Positions 44,102 to 51,798 of a DNA stretch of 64,000 nt are shown one piece after another; position 1 is the stretch's first letter, and each line of letters starts with the position of its first letter. The translations under genes and the position numbers were made by a program. The notes below the pieces were generated by a model, which saw only the letters and a program-made list of their open reading frames with translations, made no database searches and was not told the origin of the DNA. Source of the DNA: CBDAPI01 sp965248635 (GTDB taxonomy: Bacteria; Acidobacteriota; UBA6911; RPQK01; CBDAPI01); assembly GCA_965248635.1 (NCBI GenBank), contig OZ252114.1, positions 2,790,001 through 2,854,000 on the forward strand. Reading direction: 5' to 3'.

Positions 44102-44911
44102 TCACTTCTGCCGGGCACGGCGCTGCAGGATTCTCTCGGCGCGGGCCAGCTCGCTGTGATCGTTGACACCGAGGATCTCCTCTACGGGTGCCTCGATGGT
44201 GACAACAGTCTTGCCCTCCCGGCTCAGGACCCCAACCGTGTCCGTCAAGAGATATTCCCCCTGGGCATTGTCATCGGAGAGCTGGTGCAGGGCCGTGAAC
44301 AGTAGCGGGAGGTCAAAGCAGTAATAGCCTGGATTCGCCTCACGGATCTCCTCCTGCTCCGGGCTGGCGTCCTTTTCCTCTACAATACGGAGCGGTTCGC
44401 CGGGCGAGCGGATCACACGCCCGTACCCGGTGGGATTCTCCAGGCGACTGGTGATCAAAGCGAGCGCTGCACCGCATTTCTCACGGGCCCGGAGAAGTTC
44501 GCCCAGCCGTGCAGCCGTAATCAGGGGCCCATCCCCGTACAGGACAAGGACGCTTCCAGTCTTTTCTCGCAGCCAGGGTTCCGACATGAGCACCGCATGT
44601 CCGGTGCCCAGTTGCTGCTCCTGGAGAACCCATTCCACTGGCCACCCCGAAAAGCGTTCTTTTACGATTTCGGCCTGGTTCCCGACGACCACGAGAATCT
44701 GAGTCAGGCTGAGGGCTCGAAGCTGGACGAGTATATGCTCCAGCATGGGCCTGCCACACAGAGGATAAAGGACTTTCGGAAGAGTCGAGCGGAGGCGGGT
44801 CCCCTTACCAGCTGCCAGAACGACTGCATAGCTGGGGAACGCGCCCCGGACCGATCTCGGGTTTTCTTTGAGTACTACCCCTGGCGCGCGACCGCGCGCG
44901 ACTTTCACCAC
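44102..44911 (-). CDS. GlmU-type uridylyltransferase domain protein (no acetyltransferase domain)
   Basis: The 269-residue protein corresponds to the N-terminal half of GlmU, which makes UDP-GlcNAc from GlcNAc-1-P and UTP. It has VVLAAGKGTRLRSTLPKVLYPLCGRPMLEH, QLGTGHAVLM, LVLYGDGPLI and GYGRVIR. The left-handed beta-helix acetyltransferase half is absent: the protein ends QRRARQK. The stop precedes the IS target site, so the IS did not truncate it. The start (GTG 44911) is uncertain; about 27 N-terminal residues (VARGRAPGVVLKENPRS) come from GC-rich DNA similar to 58069-58105. It follows the TPR gene by 6 bp. Confidence 0.85.
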   Translation of the reverse strand: MVKVARGRAPGVVLKENPRSVRGAFPSYAVVLAAGKGTRLRSTLPKVLYPLCGRPMLEHILVQLRALSLTQILVVVGNQAEIVKERFSGWPVEWVLQEQQLGTGHAVLMSEPWLREKTGSVLVLYGDGPLITAARLGELLRAREKCGAALALITSRLENPTGYGRVIRSPGEPLRIVEEKDASPEQEEIREANPGYYCFDLPLLFTALHQLSDDNAQGEYLLTDTVGVLSREGKTVVTIEAPVEEILGVNDHSELARAERILQRRARQK

Positions 44912-44917
44912 GGGCTG

Positions 44918-45439
44918 CTAGCCCCGGTCAGTCGCGACCAGCTCCTTGAACCCCTGGTTGGAAGCCAGGGAGTCAAAATCGGGATCGTGCTGGGCATGAT
45001 AGCGATGGATCTCGTCCGCTTTGATGGCTTTTCCCAGACTTTGCACGGCTTCGTCGGCAGCGCCGATCCTGGCGAAGCTGGCTGCCATGGCACCGTAAAC
45101 GGCTGCTTCGTCGGTCTTGTCGCTTACTTTTTTCAGCGCCCTCTTGAAGTGGTCAAGGGCCTCCTCGAAGCGACCGCGGTTGTGTTCGAATACACCCAAA
45201 TCATACAGTTCGACACCGCCCTGGCCCACCTTCTTCGGCTGCTGGTTGTTCTCCTGGCAAAGCCTGAGAAACAGGTTCACTCGTGCCAGAATCTGCTTCT
45301 CATCCGGGTACTTCTCGGCAACAGCTTCCAGCGCTGCCTGTGCCTTCGCGTAATCACTCTTATAAAGGAGTTTTAGAGCGCGTTCGTAAGCGGTGTGCGC
45401 CGGATTCTTCTTGGTGCGGCGCGATTTCGTGGCCGGCAT
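44918..45439 (-). CDS. TPR-repeat protein
   Basis: The 173-residue soluble protein has a basic N-terminus (MPATKSRRTKKNPAHTAYE) and about three TPR units, e.g. AYERALKLLYKSDYAKAQAA, YDLGVFEHNRGRFEEALDHF and GAMAASFARIGAADEAVQSL. No signal peptide is seen. It is likely a protein-protein adaptor of unknown partner. It is first gene of a two-gene transcript with the GlmU-like gene and has a good promoter upstream. Confidence 0.8.
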   Translation of the reverse strand: MPATKSRRTKKNPAHTAYERALKLLYKSDYAKAQAALEAVAEKYPDEKQILARVNLFLRLCQENNQQPKKVGQGGVELYDLGVFEHNRGRFEEALDHFKRALKKVSDKTDEAAVYGAMAASFARIGAADEAVQSLGKAIKADEIHRYHAQHDPDFDSLASNQGFKELVATDRG

Positions 45440-45480
45440 CGTCCCTCCAAATGAATCTTCGAGAGCCTTGAAAGTCCCCT

Positions 45481-45508
45481 ATTATAAGGCGACCTCGAAC
45501 TGAGTCAA
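45481..45508 (-). promoter_or_regulatory. Promoter for TPR-glmU-like operon
   Basis: On the minus strand TTGACT (45503-45508), 16-bp spacer and a perfect TATAAT (45481-45486) lie about 40 bp upstream of the TPR ATG. It is the strongest-looking promoter in the window. Confidence 0.65.
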
Positions 45509-45606
45509 GGATCGCCTCGGGCAGGTAAGGCAGACTTGACAGCCCGTGGTGCCAGTCCCACGGGTCGCATTGATCTCTTTTCGGGTCGTCTGTTAAGTTC
45601 CCTCCT

Positions 45607-46923
45607 ATGTCTGCCAGGCTGGAGCGAGTTGAGGAGCTGATAGAGGCCTTTCCAACTCTGCCCCCGGAGGTCGTCTTCAAAGAGGATTTGCTGAGGACCG
45701 GTGTCGCATTCTCAGAAGACGCGCTTCGCATCGCTGCTGGCTGTAAGCCCAAGGCATACTTCATTTTCTCCTTCGATTTTCTGCCCGTTGAGGAGATGGA
45801 AAACCGTGAGAGCTGGCGTGCCCCGGAAGAAATCTGCCTGCACGGCGGAGCCCGCGGATTTCGACGCACCATCGTGTCTGTCCGGCTCAATCCCGCTTCC
45901 CGCTATGTTGTGGAGCTGGCCGACCACGGAAGGTTGAAGCTGACTCTTGACGGGATCGACGTTTGCGAAGTCGACTATCAGGCTCTTCCCGAGTACTACA
46001 GGCGGCAGCTTCCAAATGGAAAGCCCATCCCGGACATTTGCCCCACCATCGAGTGGGGATACCTGTTGTACCTGACGGTGTTCAGGATCTGCCAGTACTT
46101 TGGCAAGAAAGAGGAGTGCCAGTTCTGCGATATCAATGAAAACTACCGGCAGCAAAAGCGGGCTGGTCGTCCTTACACAGGGGTGAAGAGTGTTGAGGAG
46201 ATCCTGCAGGCCCTGGAGATCATCGACGAAACGGACACGGTCGCAGGGGCCTACACAGTGACGGGAGGCAGCATTACCTCGACTCTGGAGGGCAAGAGTG
46301 AGGTGGAGTTCTACGCCCGCTATCCGGAAGCCATCGAAGGCCGGTTTCCCGGCCGCTGGATCAGCAAAGTTGTCGTTCAGGCTCTGCCCAGAGAGGACGT
46401 GCAGCGTTTCAAGGATGCGGGAGTTCAAATCTATCATCCCAACTACGAGGTCTGGGATCCGCGTCTCTTTCGGATCATCTGCGCCGGGAAAGACAGGTAC
46501 ATCGGCCGCGACCAATGGATGGAGAGAATTCTTGGCGCCGCGGAGATCTTCGGACCCTCTCAGGTGATCCCCAATTTTGTTGCGGGTATCGAAATGGCCC
46601 GGCCTTACGGTTTCGAAACGCCCGCTGAAGCCGTCGAATCCACAGCCGAGGGACTCGATTTCTTCATGTCCAGGGGAATCGTGCCCCGGTTTACTACGTG
46701 GTGTCCTGAGCCCCTGAGCCTGCTTGGAAAAACCAATCCCCAAGGCGCCCCTCTGGCCTATCACCTTCTGCTGCTGGCCACCTGGCGGGAAACTTTAGAA
46801 AGATACTCGCTTCCAGCTCCGCCGGGCTATGGGAAGCCTGGGATCGGGAATGCAGTGTTTTCGGTTTCTAGCTTTATGGACGTGATACGCCCGCCGCGTG
46901 GAGGGAGAGAAGATTGCAACTGA
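45607..46923 (+). CDS. Radical SAM-like protein with unusual CX8CX2C cluster motif
   Basis: The 438-residue protein has a roughly 150-residue N-terminal region without a recognised fold. A radical SAM-type core follows: cysteines at residues 162, 171 and 174 (ICQYFGKKEECQFCDI), then a GGE-like VTGGSITS about 80 residues later. Strand motifs VVVQALP and GVQIYHPNYEVWDP follow. The first spacing is eight residues rather than the usual three. Its 3' end overlaps the TTG start of P5C dehydrogenase by 10 bp, so it is probably functionally linked to that pathway. A CCCGTGG-N8-CCACGGG hairpin lies upstream (45543-45564). Function unknown; the reaction cannot be inferred. Confidence 0.8.
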   Translation: MSARLERVEELIEAFPTLPPEVVFKEDLLRTGVAFSEDALRIAAGCKPKAYFIFSFDFLPVEEMENRESWRAPEEICLHGGARGFRRTIVSVRLNPASRYVVELADHGRLKLTLDGIDVCEVDYQALPEYYRRQLPNGKPIPDICPTIEWGYLLYLTVFRICQYFGKKEECQFCDINENYRQQKRAGRPYTGVKSVEEILQALEIIDETDTVAGAYTVTGGSITSTLEGKSEVEFYARYPEAIEGRFPGRWISKVVVQALPREDVQRFKDAGVQIYHPNYEVWDPRLFRIICAGKDRYIGRDQWMERILGAAEIFGPSQVIPNFVAGIEMARPYGFETPAEAVESTAEGLDFFMSRGIVPRFTTWCPEPLSLLGKTNPQGAPLAYHLLLLATWRETLERYSLPAPPGYGKPGIGNAVFSVSSFMDVIRPPRGGREDCN

Positions 46924-48471
46924 GTGTTTTCAGGAATCTGGAACTGGTCGATTTCTCCATTTCTGAGAATCAAGAGAGGATGGAACAGGCAATCGCCCTG
47001 GTTCGGTCTCAGCTGGGCCACGAATACGACATCGTCATCGGGGGCCGTCATTTGAGAACCGAGAACAAGTTCCAGTCTTTCAACCCTTCGTTGAAATCTG
47101 AAGTTGTGGGAGTGTTTCAGAAAGGTGATGGAGCCCTGGTGGAACCCGCCATGAAGGCGGCTGAGAGTGCTTTTGGGGAGTGGAGTCGAACTTCGCCGGA
47201 AGAACGGGTCAAGCTTGTTCTGGAGGTCGCCAGATTGCTCCGCGAGCGTCGCTTCGAACTCTCTGCCTGGATGGTGCTCGAAGTCGGAAAGTCATGGGTC
47301 GAGGCGGATGCCGATCTGGCCGAAGCGGTGGATTTCTGCGAGTTTTATGGGCGCGAGATGCTGCGCCTGGCCCAGCCCCAGGCACTGGTCCACTACGAGC
47401 CAGAGGAGAACGAAACGGTCTACATCCCGCTGGGAGTCGGAGTGATTATTCCGCCCTGGAATTTCCCGTTGGCCATTCTGACCGGCATGAGCATGGCTGC
47501 CATAGTCGCCGGCAACACCGTTGTTCTCAAGCCTTCCAGTGACTCCCCCACTATTGCTGCTCAGTTCGTCAAGATCTGTGAGGAGGTTGGCTTTCCACCG
47601 GGGGTCATCAACTTCGTCACGGGGGGCGGAGGCGATATCGGCGAGCCCCTGGTCGTACATCCCAGGACCCGGTTTGTCTCGTTTACAGGTTCAATGCAGG
47701 TCGGGACGAGGATTAACGAACTGGCCGCCCGGCGACAACCCGGGCAGATCTGGCTCAAGCGGGTGGTGGCCGAGATGGGAGGCAAGGATGCCATCATCGT
47801 GGATGAGGAATGCGATCTCGAGGAAGCTGCCGGCGGCGTGGTGGCTGCCGCCTTCGGCTTCCAGGGACAGAAGTGCTCAGCTTGCTCCAGAGCAATTGTC
47901 CTGGAGTCGATCCATGACGACTTCGTGGAACTGCTGGAGCAAAAAACCAGGGAACTGGTCAGAGTGGGCAGCGTGGAAGACCCGTCTGTCAACTTTGGCC
48001 CGGTGATCAATCAGAGAGCCAGCGAAAGAATTTTTTCTTATATTGAAAAGGGCAAGGAGCAGGGCGATCTGCTCAGCGGCGGACACTCGGGTGCTGAAGA
48101 GGGTTACTACATTGAACCGACCATCCTCACGAACGTCGATCCCCGGGCGGTGATCGCTCAGGAGGAGATCTTCGGACCTGTCCTGGCCGTCATCCGGGCG
48201 CGCGACTATGAAGAGGCTCTTGGGATTGCCAACAACACGATTTTTGTCCTGACTGGAGCTGTTTACACGACGAATTCCGAGAAGCTCGAGAGAGCCAGGC
48301 AAGAGTTCCACGTCGGAAACTTGTACTTGAACCGGAAGTGTACCGGCACACTGGTCGGCAATCCATCCTTTTGGGGGATTCAACATGAGCGGGACCGATT
48401 CCAAGGCCGGCGGTCGCGACTACATGCTCCTTTTTACGCAGGCCAAATCCATCGCTCGCATGCTCCCCTGA
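46914..48471 (+). CDS. 1-pyrroline-5-carboxylate dehydrogenase (frameshifted near C-terminus)
   Basis: This enzyme oxidises glutamate semialdehyde to glutamate in proline catabolism. It starts at a TTG after GGAGGGAG and has the P5CDH-type N-terminus (VFRNLELVDFS), VIIPPWNFPLAI, catalytic Glu in VAEMGGKDAIIV and catalytic Cys in FQGQKCSACSRAIV. The frame departs after GTLVGNPSF. Removing one T from the TTTT at 48369-48372 restores GGFNMSGTDSKAGGRDYML and the usual ending, with TGA at 48469-48471. As sequenced, the protein runs to 48488 with a foreign tail that would disrupt the C-terminal oligomerisation strand. No proline dehydrogenase is in the window. Confidence 0.9.
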
Positions 48472-48569
48472 CCCTCCCAGAAAGCTGAGAAACGAAGAGC
48501 TGGCAGGGAGTACCTGAATCGCGACCGGAAATAGGCGATCGCTCCTGGTTTTGAGACGGGTCCGCAGCT

Positions 48570-48734
48570 CTAGTGTACTGTCCGGAAAGTTCACGCCGCT
48601 ACTTCGGGCGTCTTTTCGCCGACAGCTTCGTTGCGCTACCTCGAAATACTCCCGGCATTCCTGCGTCGCGCGCCTCACTGGCGACGAAAATCCATCCCGA
48701 ATTAACCCCGCCAACTTCCCAGACAGCACACTAG
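48570..48734. repeat. MITE-like element, family 2
   Basis: A 165-bp non-coding insert runs from CTAG to CTAG. Its imperfect terminal inverted repeats of about 22 bp are CTAGTGTACTGTCCGGAAAG and, complemented, CTAGTGTGCTGTCTGGGAAG. Core: CCTCGAAATAC..CCCGGCATTCCTGCG, closely matching the family 3 core. It fills most of the spacer between P5C dehydrogenase and korA. The first four bases of the termini match family 1. Confidence 0.8.
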
Positions 48735-48811
48735 CCGTTTTCCTGCACAGTGATCACCCAGATCTGTTATATTACCCGCGCTTTGGACAGCTTGTTGCTG
48801 GAGCTCGAAAT

Positions 48812-50662
48812 TTGAGTCGGACAGACCTCTTGACCGGGCCGGAGAAGGCGCCTTCCGCCGTCGAGGAAGTGGTCAACGATTTCAGCATCCAGATTGCGAC
48901 AGTAAACGGCTCCGGAAGCCAGTCTTCCAACAATGTGCTGATGCGCTCCATTTTTCAAATGGGCGTCCCCATCAGTGGCAAGAACCTGTTTCCCTCGAAC
49001 ATAGCCGGGTTGCCCACCTGGTTTACCATACGTGCCTCCAAGCGCGGATATGTTGGAAGAAAAAAAGAAAACGACATTCTGATCGCGATGAATCCGCAAA
49101 CAGCCCGGGAAGACGTCGAGAGCCTCGAGCCCGGGGGAGTCGTGATTTACGAAGAAAAGCTCCGTCTTTCCCGGATTCGGGACGATGTCTGCTTTTACCC
49201 CATCCCCTTTTCCCAGCTGGCTGCCGAGGTGATTCGAGATGCCCGACTGCGCAAGCTGGTGGCCAATATGGTCTATGTGGGGAGCCTTGCCCAGATCCTC
49301 TCCATTGATCTCGAAGAAGTGGAGTCGGCTATTGGCAAGTGGTTCAAGAGCAAGAAGAAGGCGATCGAGTTCAACGTGCAGGCGGCGCGGCTGGGGGCCG
49401 ACTACATCAGGGAGCATGTCGAGAAGCAAGACCCCTTTCGAATCGAGCGCATGGAAGCAACTACGGGCAAGATCATCATCGACGGCAATTCGGCCGCCGC
49501 GCTGGGATTTGTCTTTGGTGGTTTCACGGTCGCTACCTGGTACCCGATCACCCCCTCGAGCAGCCTCTGCGAGTCAGTGATCAGTTACTCAGAGAAGTAC
49601 CGAATCGACAAGAAGTCCGGAAAAGCGACCTTTGCAGTCGTGCAGGCCGAGGACGAGTTGGCTGCTGTGGGGATGGCGATTGGCGCAGGTTGGGCCGGTG
49701 CCCGTTCTTTGACCTCAACCTCGGGTCCGGGAATCTCGCTGATGTCGGAGTTTGCGGGGCTGGCCTACTTTGCCGAAATTCCCTGCGTGATTGTGGATGT
49801 GCAGCGGGTGGGACCCAGCACCGGTCTGCCCACGCGAACATCGCAGGGGGACATCAACCTGCTGTATCTCAACTCTCATGGAGACACGAAGCACCTGGTC
49901 TTGTTTCCCTGCGACATGAAAGAGTGTTTCGATTTTGCCCACATGTCCTTCGATCTCGCGGAACGATTCCAGCAGCCGGTGTTCATCGCCTCCGATCTGG
50001 ATCTGGCCATGAACAATTGGATGTCCGATCACTTCGAGTACCCGAGTCAACCTTGTGATCGGGGGAAAGTTCTGAGTGCCGAGGATCTGCGTCGACTGGG
50101 TGAGTTTGGGCGGTACAAGGACGTGGACGGCGATGGCATCCCCTATCGCACGCTTCCCGGAACCGATCACGAGTTGGCAGCCTACCTGACCAGGGGAAGT
50201 GGGCACGATGAAATGGCCCGTTACTCGGAACGACCCGAGGACTACGTCTACCTGCTGGATCGCCTGGCCCGTAAGCATCAGACAGCCAGATCCTTCGTTC
50301 CGGCCCCCGTTGTGGATCGAATTGAGGGTGCTCAAATCGGACTGATTGCTTACGGGTCTACGGATGCGTCCATTCAGGAGTGCCGGGACCAGTTGAGCTC
50401 GGAGTACGGAACGGACGTCAGCTATCTGCGCCTGAGAGCTCTGCCCCTGACCGAAGACGTGGAGGCATTTGTCTCAGAGCACGAACAGATCTACGTGGTC
50501 GAACAGAACCACGACGGGCAGGTAGCCGATATCATCCGTCTGGCTGTTGGACCTGAGATGGCTAGAATCAAGAGCGTCCTGCACTATACCGGGCACCCCA
50601 TCGATGCAAGATTCATCACCGATCACCTGGTCGCCATGGCGCGGCTGGAAAGGATCGACTAA
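48812..50662 (+). CDS. korA: 2-oxoacid:acceptor oxidoreductase, fused gamma-alpha subunit (KorA type)
   Basis: The 616-residue protein begins with a gamma-type domain (FSIQIATVNGSGSQSSNNVL, about residues 20-200). The alpha domain follows (DGNSAAALGFVFGGFTVATWYPITPSSSL, QAEDELAAVGMAIGAGWAGARSLTSTSGPGISLM), with the C-terminal transketolase-like domain (VVEQNHDGQVADIIR). With KorB it oxidatively decarboxylates 2-oxoacids to acyl-CoA, reducing ferredoxin. I chose the TTG at 48812 with GGAG eight bases upstream; longer frames would translate the inserted element. It abuts korB. Confidence 0.93.
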   Translation: MSRTDLLTGPEKAPSAVEEVVNDFSIQIATVNGSGSQSSNNVLMRSIFQMGVPISGKNLFPSNIAGLPTWFTIRASKRGYVGRKKENDILIAMNPQTAREDVESLEPGGVVIYEEKLRLSRIRDDVCFYPIPFSQLAAEVIRDARLRKLVANMVYVGSLAQILSIDLEEVESAIGKWFKSKKKAIEFNVQAARLGADYIREHVEKQDPFRIERMEATTGKIIIDGNSAAALGFVFGGFTVATWYPITPSSSLCESVISYSEKYRIDKKSGKATFAVVQAEDELAAVGMAIGAGWAGARSLTSTSGPGISLMSEFAGLAYFAEIPCVIVDVQRVGPSTGLPTRTSQGDINLLYLNSHGDTKHLVLFPCDMKECFDFAHMSFDLAERFQQPVFIASDLDLAMNNWMSDHFEYPSQPCDRGKVLSAEDLRRLGEFGRYKDVDGDGIPYRTLPGTDHELAAYLTRGSGHDEMARYSERPEDYVYLLDRLARKHQTARSFVPAPVVDRIEGAQIGLIAYGSTDASIQECRDQLSSEYGTDVSYLRLRALPLTEDVEAFVSEHEQIYVVEQNHDGQVADIIRLAVGPEMARIKSVLHYTGHPIDARFITDHLVAMARLERID

Positions 50663-51717
50663 TGCCAGTGCAGACACCCGATCCGCCCCAGCGCCGGAAG
50701 AAGACGAATCGCATCGGCCTGACGGCCAAGGACTACAAGGGAGGTCCTTCGACTCTCTGCGCGGGCTGCGGTCACGACTCGATTACCAATCAGATCATCA
50801 AGGCTTTCTACGAAAGCGGGGTAGAGCCGCACAGAATCGCGAAAATGAGCGGGATCGGCTGTTCAAGCAAGACCCCCGCCTATTTCTTCAGCCGGGCGCA
50901 TGGATTCAACGGCGTTCACGGGCGGATGCCATCCCTGGCCACCGGGGCCATGCTGGCGAACCGGGAGTTGGTCTGCATTGGGATCAGTGGCGACGGCGAC
51001 ACGGCCTCCATCGGGCTGGGTCAATTTTGTCATCTGCTGCGCCGCAACGTTCCGATGATCTATGTGATCGAGAACAATGGCGTCTACGGGCTGACCAAGG
51101 GACAGTTTTCGGCAACTGCCGACCTGGGCTCAACGCTCAAGACGGGAGTTGTGAACGACCTGCCGCCGATTGACTGCTGCTCTCTGGCCATAGAAATGGG
51201 ATGCAGTTATGTGGCCCGGTCGTTTGCCGGAGATCCGAAGCAGGTTGTGGCCCTGCTGCGCGGAGCGCTGAGCCACAGCGGCACGAGTATGCTGGATATC
51301 ATCAGTCCCTGTGTGACATTCAACAACCAACCTGGTTCGACGAAGAGCTACTCCTGGGCCAAAGAACACGAAGAGCTGCTGCATGAAATCGACTTTGTCC
51401 CCCACTTTGAACCGGTGGAGGAAGTGAAATACGAACCTGGTGACGTGGTCGACGTCGAAATGCATGATGGCTCACACCTCAGACTCAGAAAGGTCGAGAG
51501 GGAATACAATCCCATGGACCGGAACGCGGCCCTGCAAATGGTCCGCCAGACCAGCTCTGCAGGTGAGTTTGTTACCGGCCTGATTTATGTCAATCCAGTT
51601 GCAGAGAACTTTCTTGATCTGTTGAACCTACACACAACGCCGCTGGCTCAGCTGTCTGGCCGGGACATCAAGCCGGGACCGGACGCTCTGACCGAAGCCA
51701 TGCGGGAGCTCGAATAG
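50662..51717 (+). CDS. korB: 2-oxoacid:ferredoxin oxidoreductase beta subunit
   Basis: The 351-residue TPP-binding subunit has LCAGCGHDSITNQIIKAFYE, MSGIGCSSKTPAYFF, the TPP/Mg motif GDGDTASIGLGQFCHLLRRN with IENNGVYGLTKGQ, and SPCVTFN. The cysteines in CAGCGH, SGIGCSSKTP and SPCVTF are candidate [4Fe-4S] ligands. The ATG overlaps the korA stop by one base. The oxoacid (2-oxoglutarate, pyruvate or branched-chain) cannot be decided from sequence alone. Confidence 0.94.
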   Translation: MPVQTPDPPQRRKKTNRIGLTAKDYKGGPSTLCAGCGHDSITNQIIKAFYESGVEPHRIAKMSGIGCSSKTPAYFFSRAHGFNGVHGRMPSLATGAMLANRELVCIGISGDGDTASIGLGQFCHLLRRNVPMIYVIENNGVYGLTKGQFSATADLGSTLKTGVVNDLPPIDCCSLAIEMGCSYVARSFAGDPKQVVALLRGALSHSGTSMLDIISPCVTFNNQPGSTKSYSWAKEHEELLHEIDFVPHFEPVEEVKYEPGDVVDVEMHDGSHLRLRKVEREYNPMDRNAALQMVRQTSSAGEFVTGLIYVNPVAENFLDLLNLHTTPLAQLSGRDIKPGPDALTEAMRELE

Positions 51718-51750
51718 GTTCCACGTTCCACGTTTAACGTCTCACGTCTC
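51717..51750. repeat. GTTCCACG-type simple repeat after korB
   Basis: Short degenerate repeats (gttccacgttccacgtttaacg) begin at the korB stop and resemble those at 1193-1292 and 42258-42320. Confidence 0.55.
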
Positions 51751-51798
51751 AAATGATGAAGGTTGCTCTTGCATCTGCGCGCCGCATCAGGCAAGTTC

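Noticed and set aside
45543..45564. CCCGTGG/CCACGGG hairpin before the radical SAM gene as a terminator or operator
   Set aside because: No T-run directly after it and no second operator-like copy nearby; left as a note only.
48551..48811. In-frame 5' extension of korA through the 165-bp repeat
   Set aside because: It would translate a mobile repeat; a TTG with a well-placed GGAG at 48812 gives the normal N-terminus.
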